NCBI GenBank assembly: GCA_035549195.1
Contig: DASZRK010000075.1
Coordinates: 62,001-126,000 of the forward strand
DNA length: 64,000 nt
Origin: a bacterium
GTDB lineage: Bacteria; Oederibacteriota; Muellerivitia; Muellerivitales; Muellerivitaceae
Direction: 5' to 3'
This document shows positions 6,399 through 16,166 of this stretch, piece after piece (position 1 is the first letter of the stretch; each line of letters opens with the position of its first letter). The translations under genes and the position numbers were made by a program. The notes beneath the pieces are model-generated. The model searched no databases. It saw nothing but the letters and a program-made list of their open reading frames with translations, and was not told where the DNA came from.

Positions 6399-8810
6399 AT
6401 GGCCGACACGAAACGCCGCCAGTTCCTGGCGGTCCTTCTGACCGGAAGTTTCTGCCTTTTGACCGCCCTCTCCCTCGTCCCGACCGGGTCCAGGCATAAC
6501 CTTTTGGGACCGGCGGGCGCCCTGGTCGGCTCCTTCCTTTATTACGGTTTCGGTCTTTGGGCCTGGCTCTTCCCCTTCCTTTTCCTCCGTCTCACCCTTC
6601 ACCGCCTGCGTAAGGAACCCCTGGTCGAGCCCGGGTTCAAGATCCTGGGTTTGATCCTGGCCCTCCTTTCCTTTTGTTCCATCACCCGGGTCCTCTGGCC
6701 CGGCCGCCAAATGCTCGACGGCGTGGAGTGGGGCGGGTGGATCGGCATCCACATGGGGGACTGGCTCATCGGCGTCTTCAGCCCCGTGGGGTCGGTGGTC
6801 GTGGGGGTGCTGGTGCTGATCCTGGCCGCCTGGCTTTTGGAGAAAGAGGAGCATCTCTTGACCGCCGCCAAGAGCACCGTCAACGGGTTGAGCCGCGGCG
6901 GCAACTGGTTCCGCGAGCACGGCTTCGAGGCCCTGGCGACCCTGCAGGAAAGGCTTTCGGCCGCTCTCCAGGCCTGGAAGGACCGGCGCCAGGAAAAGAA
7001 GATCGGGGAGGAAGGCCGCCGGAAACTGGGGGTGGAGAAGGCCCCGGAACGCCCCAGCGAAAAACCCGCCCTATCCCGGCCCGCTCCCGCGACGGTCCTG
7101 TCGCCGGCCCCGGTCTCCCGGGTGGAGAAACCTTCGGTCCGTTCGCGCCCCCTCTTCACCGGTGAGGCGGAGGAGACCCCCGTTCCGCCCATGCCCGGGC
7201 CCGCGGAGGATGTGGTCTCCGCCGCGCTGGCGGAGGCCAAGGGGACGGGTCCGGAGGCCATGAGCCTGAAGCAAAAGATGGAGGCCGCCAGTATCGAGAT
7301 GGCCGAGGAGGAACCGGAGGAAGAAAAGAAACCGGCCCGGGTCGTCCGCTCATGGCAGCTGCCTGCCGTGCATATCCTCAAGACCGTGGAGGATCCCAAC
7401 GACAAGATGGTGGCCGATTTCGAGGGGGTGAGCCGCACCTTGAAGGAGACCCTCACCAATTTCGGCGTCGAGGCCACCGTGGTGGGCGTGAACCCCGGAC
7501 CGACCGTGACCCAATACGAGGTCCAACCCGCGGCGGGGGTCAAGATCACCCGCATCGCGTCCTTGGCCGACGACCTGGCCCTGGCCTTGAAGTGCGGCCA
7601 GGTGCGGGTGGTGGCGCCCATTCCGGGCAAGGCCACCGTGGGCATCGAGGTGCCCAACGCCCAAGGCCGGTTGGTCACCTTCAAGGAGCTCATTTCCCAG
7701 GAGGAGTTCCTGGCGTCCAAAAAGAAACTGGGCGTGGCGCTGGGCAAGGACATCGCGGGCGCCACCTTCATCGCCTCCTTGAAGGAGATGCCCCACGTGC
7801 TCATCGCCGGGTCCACGGGTTCGGGCAAGAGCGTCTGCGTGAACACCCTCATCGCCAGCCTCATCTTCAAGTACACGCCCGAGGAAATGCGCCTGGTCCT
7901 GGTGGACCCGAAACGGGTGGAGATGACCATCTACCAGGGCCTGCCCCACCTTGCCCTGCCCGTCATGAACGATTCCAAACAGGCCCACCTGGCCTTGAAG
8001 TGGCTGGTGCGCGAGATGGAGGAGCGCTACGAGCAGTTGGCCCATATCGGCGCCCGGGACATCGACAGCTACAACGCCAAGGTCGCCCAGAAGCGCGAGG
8101 CGGGCGACACGGACATCTACCCCATGTATTACATCGTGGTGCTCGTGGACGAGCTGGCGGACCTGATGATGGTGGCGAAGGACCAGGTGGAGGAATCCAT
8201 CACCCGGCTGGCCCAGATGGCCCGCGCGGTGGGCATCCATCTTTGCCTGGCGACCCAGCGTCCGTCGGTCGAGGTCATCACGGGCATCATCAAGGCCAAC
8301 TTCCCCAGCCGCATCGCCTTCCAAGTGGCGTCCAAGGTGGACTCGCGCACCATCCTCGACATGAACGGCGCGGAAGCGCTTTTGGGCCGCGGGGACATGC
8401 TTTACCTCCCGCCCGGCGCTCCCAAACCCTTGCGGCTCCAGGGGGCCTATGTTACGTTGGAAGAAATCGAGCGTTTGGTGGACTTTTGGAAGTCCCAGGG
8501 CGCCCCGATCTTCTCGGCGGAGCTCAACCCGGCCAAGGCCAAGGACCTGGTCACCGAGGAGTCCGAGGACGAACTCTACGAACAGGCCAAGGAGATCGTG
8601 CTCAGGGCCAAACAGGCGTCCACTTCCTTGCTTCAAAGGCGTCTAAAGGTAGGCTACAGCCGGGCGGCCCGGCTCCTGGACGACATGGAAATGCGGGGGG
8701 TCGTGGGCCCCGCCGATGGGAACAAACCCCGGAAGATCCTCGTCCCAGGGGGCGGGGGACAGGCACCTTTGGAAGGCGGGGATGAGGAATTCGATGAGAA
8801 CAATGCGTGA
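6399..8810 (+). CDS. ftsK: DNA translocase FtsK/SpoIIIE
   Basis: This 803-residue motor pumps chromosomal DNA at the division septum and helps resolve dimers. About four membrane helices lie within residues 10-150, followed by a Pro/Ala/Glu-rich linker to about 320. The RecA-like motor has Walker A GSTGSGKS near 470 and Walker B VLVDELADL near 580. A C-terminal winged-helix gamma domain (about 730-790) recognises polar DNA sequences. ATG 6399 is directly preceded by an in-frame TAA, so no longer form is possible. The linker is short compared with E. coli FtsK and typical of the SpoIIIE/SftA size class. It overlaps the following LolA-like gene by 17 bases. Confidence 0.97.
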   Translation: MADTKRRQFLAVLLTGSFCLLTALSLVPTGSRHNLLGPAGALVGSFLYYGFGLWAWLFPFLFLRLTLHRLRKEPLVEPGFKILGLILALLSFCSITRVLWPGRQMLDGVEWGGWIGIHMGDWLIGVFSPVGSVVVGVLVLILAAWLLEKEEHLLTAAKSTVNGLSRGGNWFREHGFEALATLQERLSAALQAWKDRRQEKKIGEEGRRKLGVEKAPERPSEKPALSRPAPATVLSPAPVSRVEKPSVRSRPLFTGEAEETPVPPMPGPAEDVVSAALAEAKGTGPEAMSLKQKMEAASIEMAEEEPEEEKKPARVVRSWQLPAVHILKTVEDPNDKMVADFEGVSRTLKETLTNFGVEATVVGVNPGPTVTQYEVQPAAGVKITRIASLADDLALALKCGQVRVVAPIPGKATVGIEVPNAQGRLVTFKELISQEEFLASKKKLGVALGKDIAGATFIASLKEMPHVLIAGSTGSGKSVCVNTLIASLIFKYTPEEMRLVLVDPKRVEMTIYQGLPHLALPVMNDSKQAHLALKWLVREMEERYEQLAHIGARDIDSYNAKVAQKREAGDTDIYPMYYIVVLVDELADLMMVAKDQVEESITRLAQMARAVGIHLCLATQRPSVEVITGIIKANFPSRIAFQVASKVDSRTILDMNGAEALLGRGDMLYLPPGAPKPLRLQGAYVTLEEIERLVDFWKSQGAPIFSAELNPAKAKDLVTEESEDELYEQAKEIVLRAKQASTSLLQRRLKVGYSRAARLLDDMEMRGVVGPADGNKPRKILVPGGGGQAPLEGGDEEFDENNA

Positions 8811-9474
8811 AATGGGCCGTTCGGCCCTCCTGGTCCTTTCCTTCGTCCTTCCCGTTTCCCTTTCGGCCGACGAGGCCAAGAAACCCCTGACCGTCGAGGA
8901 GATCTCCGAAAAGGTGGACGCCGCCCAGTCGGGCGTGAAGGACGCCCAGATGGACCTTAAGATGGAAATGAAGGACGCCCTCTCGGGCCAGGTCCAGCGC
9001 ATCAAGGGCCAGGTCAAGATCAAGAACCCCGACAAGGTCTTCGTGCACTACAACGAACCCATCGACCAGGACCTCTATGTGTCCGGTCCCCTGGCCCAGA
9101 TGTACCAGCCCGCCCAGAAGATGGTCTATCGCCGGGAGAACAAGACCGGGGAAGAGGCACAGACCCCTCTTTATGTCGGGGTGGGGAAGGAACTCAAACG
9201 CTACATGGGCATCAGCAAGGTCACCCTCCTGGAGGACTCGGACCAGCAGGTCCGCCTCCTCTTCAAGGCCAAGAGCGATGACGCCGGGTTCGACGAGATG
9301 AAGGTCACGCTCCGTAAATCCGACTGGTGGCCCACGCGCATGGAGGTGACCACCCCCTCGGCCACCACCCGCGCCGAGTTCACCCGGTTCCGGTTCGACC
9401 AAGGCCTGAAGGACGGCCTCTTCCAATTCACCCCTCCGAAGGACGTCGAGGTGGTGGACGGGGCGGTCTTCTGA
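8794..9474 (+). CDS. LolA-like periplasmic lipoprotein carrier
   Basis: The protein has about 226 residues with an N-terminal signal peptide (cleavage likely after SLSA, before DEAKK) and a LolA/LolB-type fold. The typical late motif is FQFTPPKDVEVVDG. LolA carries lipoproteins across the periplasm to the outer membrane, so its presence supports a diderm cell, although the family also includes sorting-unrelated proteins. The start ATG 8794 has AGGA eight bases upstream; ATG 8782, preceded by GGAAGG, is the alternative. Both lie inside the end of ftsK. Its TGA overlaps the ATG of the next gene (TGATG). An ftsK-lolA order is found in several bacterial groups. Confidence 0.85.
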   Translation: MRTMREMGRSALLVLSFVLPVSLSADEAKKPLTVEEISEKVDAAQSGVKDAQMDLKMEMKDALSGQVQRIKGQVKIKNPDKVFVHYNEPIDQDLYVSGPLAQMYQPAQKMVYRRENKTGEEAQTPLYVGVGKELKRYMGISKVTLLEDSDQQVRLLFKAKSDDAGFDEMKVTLRKSDWWPTRMEVTTPSATTRAEFTRFRFDQGLKDGLFQFTPPKDVEVVDGAVF

Positions 9475-10373
9475 TGAGCATCGGTTCCGACCTGAAGGCG
9501 GCCCGGGTGGCCCGCAAGATCGACCTGGAGACGATCTCGGCCCGCACCCGTATCCCCCCGAAATACCTGGAAGCCCTGGAAGAGGACCGTTTCGACGTCT
9601 TCCCGTCCCAGACCTATGTGACCGGCTTCCTGCGCGCCTATGCCAAGGTCGTGGGGATGGACCAAGCCGAATTGACCCGCCGTTTCAAGGCCGAGACCCG
9701 GCCCCAAGAGATCCGGATCGAACCCATGAACGCCGAGGCCGAGTTGGAAAAGACCCTGGGTTGGAAGCCGACCCTGCACCGGCCCCCCGTCTTCCGCCCG
9801 GCCGACGAGGAAGAGGCCCTGCAGGAGACCCTGGAGGAGGACTTCGGCGAGAACATCCAGCACGAGGCCTCGGTCATGCGGCGGAGGGCCCGGCTCGGGC
9901 GCCGCTTCCGCTCCCTTCAAAAGTTTGGGCGCACGGCCTTGAGTGTCCTGGCGGCGGCGCTCCTGGCGGGAGGCGCCTATTACGGATTCAAAGCCCTTCC
10001 CAAATGGAAGTTGGGCACCGCGACCGCACCCGAGTCCGCTGCGGCCCCCACCGGGGACGGTTACACCGTCCCGGACAAGTACCAGCATCTTCTCCTGAAG
10101 GCCTTGGACCGCTCCTGGGTCCTGGTCACCACCGATGACGGAGCGACCCGCACCCAATTGGCCCTGGAGGCGGGACAATTCAAGACATTCAAAGCCCTCA
10201 AGAACTTTCGCCTGCGCGTGGGCAATGCCGGCGGGGTGGTGGTGCAATATAACCAAACACCCCTAGGGGTCCTGGGCACCACCGGCCAAGTGGTGGAAGT
10301 CCAGTTGCCTCCGGGCCCCCAAGGGATGCGGGCACTCTCGCCGGATGGGACCCCGGACAAGAACCCGGACTGA
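9474..10373 (+). CDS. rodZ: RodZ-like helix-turn-helix membrane protein
   Basis: This encodes 299 residues. A cytoplasmic HTH_25 domain lies at about 3-75 (segments LEALEEDRFD and TYVTGFLRAYAKV), then a linker, one membrane helix at about 155-175, and a C-terminal beta-rich DUF4115 domain (about 200-290) outside the membrane. RodZ links MreB filaments to the cell-wall elongation machinery and supports rod shape; no mreB lies in this window. ATG 9474 overlaps the LolA-like TGA by one base (TGATG), which sets the start well downstream of other in-frame candidates and leaves the HTH domain at the N-terminus as expected. Confidence 0.88.
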   Translation: MSIGSDLKAARVARKIDLETISARTRIPPKYLEALEEDRFDVFPSQTYVTGFLRAYAKVVGMDQAELTRRFKAETRPQEIRIEPMNAEAELEKTLGWKPTLHRPPVFRPADEEEALQETLEEDFGENIQHEASVMRRRARLGRRFRSLQKFGRTALSVLAAALLAGGAYYGFKALPKWKLGTATAPESAAAPTGDGYTVPDKYQHLLLKALDRSWVLVTTDDGATRTQLALEAGQFKTFKALKNFRLRVGNAGGVVVQYNQTPLGVLGTTGQVVEVQLPPGPQGMRALSPDGTPDKNPD

Positions 10374-10459
10374 CCTGTTTTTCCCGTCCTCCCCGCCCCC
10401 CTTTGTTCCCCCGCTTGGGTTAGAATCCTCCCCACATCCAATGAAAGCCGGGGTGCCCC

Positions 10460-10960
10460 ATGGCCGATAGCTATTCCTTCGACGTCGTCTCCGAGGTGGA
10501 CCTGCAGGAGGTCGATAACGCCGTCAACCAGGCGATGAAGGAGATCTCCCAGCGTTACGACTTCAAGGGCAGCATCAGCCAGGTGACCCTGAAAAAAGCC
10601 GAGAAGGAATTGGAGATCGTCTCCGACAACGAGACCCGATTGCAGGCCGTGGTCGACGTCCTGAAGGGCAAGTTCATCAAGCGCAACATCTCCCCCAAGG
10701 CCATGGACTTCCAGAAGGTGGAGGCGGCCTTCAGCGGGACGGTCAACCAGAAGGTCAAGATCGTCAGCGGGCTTCCCATGGAGGCGGCCAAGGACATCGT
10801 GAAACGCGTCAAGGACTCCAAGCTCAAGGTCCAGGTCTCCATCGTGGACGAAAAGGTCCGCGTATCGGGAAAATCCAAGGACGACCTGCAGGCCGTCATG
10901 CAGATGCTCCGGGGCGCCGCCGATATCAAGGTGGCCCTGCAGTTCAATAATTACCGCTAG
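10460..10960 (+). CDS. yajQ: YajQ family nucleotide-binding protein
   Basis: This 166-residue protein is close to the usual YajQ length. It begins MADSYSFDVVSEVDLQEV and contains the family stretches RYDFKGS and KKAEKELEI. YajQ proteins have two ferredoxin-like domains; some bind cyclic di-GMP and act with transcription factors in virulence or phage biology, and others bind GTP or tRNA in vitro. The role in this organism is unknown. Start ATG 10460 is preceded by GGGGTG. A TAGAAT box at 10421-10426 could be a -10 element. Seven bases separate it from the next gene, so the two are probably cotranscribed. Confidence 0.95.
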   Translation: MADSYSFDVVSEVDLQEVDNAVNQAMKEISQRYDFKGSISQVTLKKAEKELEIVSDNETRLQAVVDVLKGKFIKRNISPKAMDFQKVEAAFSGTVNQKVKIVSGLPMEAAKDIVKRVKDSKLKVQVSIVDEKVRVSGKSKDDLQAVMQMLRGAADIKVALQFNNYR

Positions 10961-10967
10961 GGACCCC

Positions 10968-11894
10968 ATGGAAAGATCCGCCCCCCCTTCCTTCTTCGCC
11001 ACCTATGCCTTGGCCGGTCGCCAGGCCTTGAAGGTCTGGCCCCTTTTCCTGGTGGAGTTCCTCTTCATGGTCCTCAAATACGGTGCTTTTTTACTTTCCC
11101 TGGCCGTCCTTTTTGGGCCCTTCCTGGCGCGCAACATGGGACGCCTCCTGGAGGGCCTGAAAGATCCAAAAGGTTATGATTGGTCCGAGGTGGTGGGGGA
11201 TTGGTTGGGGATGGTCTCCGACGTTTCCTGGTGGGTCATCCTGGGGGTGGTGGTCCTGCTGGCCACGACCTGGTGGTGCCTCCTGGCGGCCCTGGAGGAT
11301 GGCGGGATCTATGGGACCTTTTGGGACCTGGCCCGGGAAGGGAACCTCTTCTCCTTCGGTCGTTTCCTCGAGCGGGCCTTCCAGTTGTTGCTTCCCATGA
11401 TCTGGCTCCAGATCTATCTGGGCCTTTTCGTGCTCTTGGCGCTGGCCTTCTGGGTGGTACTGGGGCTTTTAGCGGCCGGGTTCCTGGGGCTTTTGGGTTT
11501 TCCCTTCGGATTAGGCCTGGCGTTGGGGGTCCTCTTGGGCGCCCTTTTCCTGCTCTTTTGGGTCCTGTTCGGGATTGGGTTCGGGGCCTTCTCCTACTTG
11601 GCCAAGGCCTACGTTGCCCTGGGGGTCGGTGCGGGGGATTCCATCCGGCGGGCCTATGCCAAGTTCAAGGCCGACAGCTGGCGGGTGGGATTGGGAATGA
11701 CGGTGGCACTGGTCCTTTACATCGCCGTGACCACGGCCATCCGGACCTTCTTCGTGTTCCTGGGGATGATCCCCTTGCTCGGCATCCTTTTCAAAATGGT
11801 GGATATGCTCATCGCCCTGGTCCTGGCCCTCTTGGTCCTGGTCCTGTTCCCGGGGCTTTCGGTGACCTACCTTCAGGATGAGGCGGAGGCTTGA
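10968..11894 (+). CDS. Multi-pass membrane protein of unknown function
   Basis: This 308-residue protein is very hydrophobic, with six or seven membrane segments, in four clusters at about 25-50, 85-110, 143-215 and 240-300. It is rich in Gly, Leu and Trp. I recognise no catalytic motif; the layout resembles uncharacterised membrane domains found near housekeeping genes. The start ATG 10968 lies seven bases after yajQ. Its TGA overlaps the TTG start of recO (TTGA), so recO is probably translated by coupling to this gene. Confidence 0.85.
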   Translation: MERSAPPSFFATYALAGRQALKVWPLFLVEFLFMVLKYGAFLLSLAVLFGPFLARNMGRLLEGLKDPKGYDWSEVVGDWLGMVSDVSWWVILGVVVLLATTWWCLLAALEDGGIYGTFWDLAREGNLFSFGRFLERAFQLLLPMIWLQIYLGLFVLLALAFWVVLGLLAAGFLGLLGFPFGLGLALGVLLGALFLLFWVLFGIGFGAFSYLAKAYVALGVGAGDSIRRAYAKFKADSWRVGLGMTVALVLYIAVTTAIRTFFVFLGMIPLLGILFKMVDMLIALVLALLVLVLFPGLSVTYLQDEAEA

Positions 11895-12655
11895 ACGGGA
11901 TTTCCGCCCGGGGTTTCACCCTGGCGCTTCGCCCTTTTTCCGAGTCGGACAAGATCGTCCAGCTCTATACCCTGCAATGGGGACTCCTGCGCGCCTTGGT
12001 CAAGGGGGCCCGCAAACCCAAGAGCAAATTGGCGCCCGCCCTGGAACTCTTCAGCGAATCGGACCTGATGCTCACCAAGAAACCATCCGGGGACCTTTAT
12101 CTCCTCACCCAGGTCAAGGTGGCGCGGGGCCACGGGGACTTGAGGAAGGACCTGGGTTCCATCACCCGGCTCCAGGTCCTGGCCGACCTTTTGATCCAGG
12201 CCCTGCCGGGGACCGAACCCCATCCCGAGGTCTATCACCTTTTGCGTGGGACCCTGGAAGCCCTGGAGGCGCATCCGGAGGCGGGCGAGACCCTGCTCAT
12301 CGCCTTCGCCCTCAAATTCCTCGAATGCCTGGGCCATCCCTTGGAACTGTCGGCTTGCGCCCATTGCGGGTCCGAACTCCCCAAGCGGCCCGTCTTCCTC
12401 GTGCCGCACCGGGGCGGGGCCCTTTGCGCCGACTGCGGTCCCGCGGGAACGTCCCGGCTCTCGGTGAGCCCGGCGGGTCTCGGCATCCTGACGAAGATCC
12501 GGACCCTCTCCATGGACAAGGTGGACCGGGTGAAGGTCCCGCCCATCCAGGCCCGGGCCCTTTTCCTGGCGGTCATGGATTACGCGGAGCGGACCCTGGA
12601 AAGGGAATTGAAGACCATTCCCTACTATCTCACCCTGGAGCCCCTGCCCGGATGA
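11891..12655 (+). CDS. recO: DNA repair and recombination mediator RecO
   Basis: This 254-residue RecO protein loads RecA on SSB-coated single strands with RecR in the RecFOR pathway. It has an N-terminal OB-fold (about 1-80, with ARGFTLALRPFSESDKIVQLYT), a helical middle, and a zinc site from two Cys pairs (CAHC and CADC) at about 157-184. The start is TTG 11891, overlapping the previous TGA. Its own TGA overlaps the ATG of the gluconokinase gene. recF and recR are not in the window; RuvA, RuvC and MutS are. Confidence 0.95.
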   Translation: MNGISARGFTLALRPFSESDKIVQLYTLQWGLLRALVKGARKPKSKLAPALELFSESDLMLTKKPSGDLYLLTQVKVARGHGDLRKDLGSITRLQVLADLLIQALPGTEPHPEVYHLLRGTLEALEAHPEAGETLLIAFALKFLECLGHPLELSACAHCGSELPKRPVFLVPHRGGALCADCGPAGTSRLSVSPAGLGILTKIRTLSMDKVDRVKVPPIQARALFLAVMDYAERTLERELKTIPYYLTLEPLPG

Positions 12656-13155
12656 TCGTCCTGCTCATGGGCCCCATGGGGTCGGGAAAGACCACGGTCG
12701 GCCGGCTTTTGGCCGAAAGGCTCCGGGTCCCATTCCTCGACGCCGACGACCTTCACCCGAAAACCAACCGGGACAAGATGGCCCAGGGAGTATCCTTGGA
12801 CGATCGCGACCGGGAGCCCTGGCTTATGGCCGTTCGCGAGAGGATCCTGCCTTACCGGGGAAAGGGACCGGAAGGGGTGCTGGCCTGTTCGGCGCTCAAG
12901 GCCCGCTACCGGGACTTTTTATCGGAGGGGACCCGGATCCAATGGTTTTATTTGAAGGGTGACCAGGAACTCTTGGGAGAGCGTTTGAAGGGTCGACAAG
13001 GGCATTTTGCCTCGCCAAAGTTACTGACGGGTCAATTGGCGGACCTGGAAGAGCCATCAAATATGACCTGGATTGATATCCGACTGGATCCTACTATTAT
13101 CGTCGATGGGGTCCTGAAGGAACTGGAGGCTTCCCATGATGGCCACACCGGGTAG
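12652..13155 (+). CDS. gntK: Gluconokinase (GntK-type)
   Basis: This 167-residue P-loop kinase phosphorylates gluconate to 6-phosphogluconate. The Walker A motif is GPMGSGKT (residues 7-14). The family-specific block DADDLHPKTNRDKM, then DDRDREPWL, holds the substrate-binding residues; CSALKARYRDFL and the HFAS segment also match GntK. The length equals the family norm. The start ATG overlaps the recO TGA (ATGA). No gluconate transporter or Entner-Doudoroff genes are nearby, so the link to sugar metabolism is by family only. It overlaps the next small gene by 20 bases. Confidence 0.92.
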   Translation: MIVLLMGPMGSGKTTVGRLLAERLRVPFLDADDLHPKTNRDKMAQGVSLDDRDREPWLMAVRERILPYRGKGPEGVLACSALKARYRDFLSEGTRIQWFYLKGDQELLGERLKGRQGHFASPKLLTGQLADLEEPSNMTWIDIRLDPTIIVDGVLKELEASHDGHTG

Positions 13156-13324
13156 TGGAAAATGGGTCGCCGCCATGATCTTCGCCATCCTCGTGGCGGT
13201 GGTTTGGACCTTCCCCCAGCAGACCCTTTTTCTCCTTAAGTTCTTCCGGGATCTCGTCGCCTTGAATCTCCAGTCTTTTTTCGATTCCGTGGCCCAGATG
13301 GTCCACCAGCATTTCTCCCACTAG
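13136..13324 (+). CDS. Small single-helix membrane protein
   Basis: This 62-residue protein has one membrane helix (about 8-25), then an amphipathic Phe/Leu-rich segment ending in HQHFSH. A clear GGAGG seven bases before ATG 13136 supports translation, although the start lies inside the end of gntK. I do not recognise a family. It is the last gene before the SUF promoter. A membrane-associated peptide of unknown role. Confidence 0.65.
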   Translation: MMATPGSGKWVAAMIFAILVAVVWTFPQQTLFLLKFFRDLVALNLQSFFDSVAQMVHQHFSH

Positions 13325-13355
13325 GGCCCATCGGGCCTAAAATTCATGAAAAACC

Positions 13356-13383
13356 TTGATTTGGAAAGCCCGATTCCTATACT
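13356..13383 (+). promoter_or_regulatory. Sigma-70 promoter of the SUF operon
   Basis: TTGATT (13356-13361), a 16-base spacer and TATACT (13378-13383), about 70 bases upstream of the Rrf2 start. The -10 box overlaps the proposed Rrf2 operator, which would suit repression by steric blocking. Confidence 0.7.
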
Positions 13384-13403
13384 TGACTTTCTTTTCAAGA
13401 TTG
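13379..13403 (+). promoter_or_regulatory. Candidate Rrf2/IscR-type operator
   Basis: The segment starts with ATACTTGACT, which fits the left half of the IscR type-1 consensus (ATASYYGACT). It contains the inverted repeat CTTGA (13382-13386), eight bases, TCAAG (13395-13399). The right half is weaker and the spacer is one base shorter than in IscR sites. It overlaps the -10 element and the likely transcription start of the operon led by an Rrf2 gene, so autoregulation is the natural reading. Confidence 0.5.
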
Positions 13404-13453
13404 CGGAAGGTTGAAGGGTAGGGAAAGAAACTCCCTTTGAGGCGAGGTGCCGG

Positions 13454-13938
13454 ATGAAATTCTCAACCACCGAGGAATACGGGCTTCGGTGCATGCTCCA
13501 AATGGCCAAAAAAGGTCCCAAAGGAATGGTGACCCTGGTCGAGCTTTCCCAAAAGGAAGGGCTGACCACCGCCTATGTGGCCAAGATCATGGGTATGCTC
13601 CGCAAAGCCGGACTGGTCCAGAGCCTTCGGGGCCAAAGCGGCGGCTACCAGCTCGCCCGGGAGCCCCAGGCCATCGACGTCAATGAAGTGATGGAAGCCT
13701 TGGGGGGCAAGTTCTTTTCCAAGGAAGAGGTCTGCTCCACTCCCGGGGAACACGAGGTCTGCATCCATTCGATGGATTGCGCCATCCGGTCCCTTTGGAC
13801 CGGCCTAGCCTTCTCCATGACCCACTATCTCAAGAAGTGCCGCCTTTCGGACCTGGTCACCACCGAACCCGAGATGGAACGGTGGGTGAGCCAGAGGGCC
13901 TCGGAGCCCTTCAGCCCGGCACGCCCTGGAGCGAAGCC

Positions 13939-13942
<4 letters not shown>
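13454..13942 (+). CDS. Rrf2 family regulator of the SUF operon (IscR/SufR-like)
   Basis: This 162-residue winged-helix repressor begins [15 protein letters not shown], and the recognition region [19 protein letters not shown] lies at about 37-55. Three cysteines, C94, C103 and C109, fall where IscR binds a 2Fe-2S cluster (C92, C98 and C104 in E. coli), so the protein probably senses Fe-S status. It heads an operon of sufB-C-D-S-U-T and overlaps sufB (ATGA). A promoter and an inverted repeat resembling an IscR site lie just upstream, suggesting feedback control of Fe-S assembly. The C-terminal tail beyond 130 is longer than minimal Rrf2 proteins. Confidence 0.92.
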
Positions 13943-15387
<1,445 letters not shown>

Positions 15388-15400
15388 GGAAAGGACCAGC

Positions 15401-16165
15401 ATGCTCGAGATCAAGGACCTACAAGTGAAGGCGGGGGACCAGCCGATCCTCCAAGGGATCAATCTGACGGTCAAGGCGGGGGAAGTGCACGCCATCATGG
15501 GCCCCAATGGCTCGGGCAAGAGCACCCTGGCCCACGTGTTGGCCGGGCGCGATGGATACGAGGTGACGGGCGGCCAAGTGCTCTTCGAGGGGAAGGACCT
15601 GTTGGCCCTGGCCCCGGAGGACCGGGCCCGCGCCGGTATCTTCCTGGCCTTCCAATACCCGGTGGAGATCCCCGGGGTGAACAACACCTATTTCCTCAAG
15701 GCCGCCCTGAACGCCCTGCGCAAGTCCCGCGGGGAAGAGGAACTGGACGCCATGGACTTCTTGGAACTGGTGAAGGCCAAGCTCAAGCCCTTGAAGATGG
15801 ACGAATCCATGTTGCAGCGTTCGGTGAACGAGGGTTTCTCGGGCGGGGAAAAGAAGAAGAACGAGGTGCTCCAGATGGCGGTGCTCGAACCCAAATTGGC
15901 GATCCTGGACGAGACCGATTCGGGGCTCGATATCGACGCCCTCAAGGTGGTGGCCGAGGGGGTGAACGCCCTCAAGGACGCCCAACGGTCCTTCCTCATG
16001 GTCACCCACTACCAGCGCCTGCTCGACTACATCGTGCCCGACCGGGTCCATGTGCTGGCCAAGGGCCGTATCGTCAAGAGCGGCGGCAAGGAACTGGCCC
16101 TGGAACTGGAAGAGAAGGGCTACGGCTGGGTCGCCCCCGAGGGGAAAAAGGAAGCGAAGGTCTGA
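15401..16165 (+). CDS. sufC: SUF complex ATPase SufC
   Basis: This 254-residue ABC-type ATPase powers shape changes of the SufB-SufD scaffold; it is soluble, not a transporter. Walker A is GPNGSGKST (34-42), the signature is FSGGEKKKNE and Walker B is LAILDETDSGLDID. The DETDSGLD variant and the YQRLLDYI segment are typical of SufC. It begins 13 bases after sufB, and sufD begins one base after its stop. Confidence 0.97.
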   Translation: MLEIKDLQVKAGDQPILQGINLTVKAGEVHAIMGPNGSGKSTLAHVLAGRDGYEVTGGQVLFEGKDLLALAPEDRARAGIFLAFQYPVEIPGVNNTYFLKAALNALRKSRGEEELDAMDFLELVKAKLKPLKMDESMLQRSVNEGFSGGEKKKNEVLQMAVLEPKLAILDETDSGLDIDALKVVAEGVNALKDAQRSFLMVTHYQRLLDYIVPDRVHVLAKGRIVKSGGKELALELEEKGYGWVAPEGKKEAKV

Positions 16166-16166
16166 T

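Noticed and set aside
10441-10470. A nine-codon frame overlapping the yajQ start
   Set aside because: No ribosome site of its own and no sign of conservation can be seen from one sequence.
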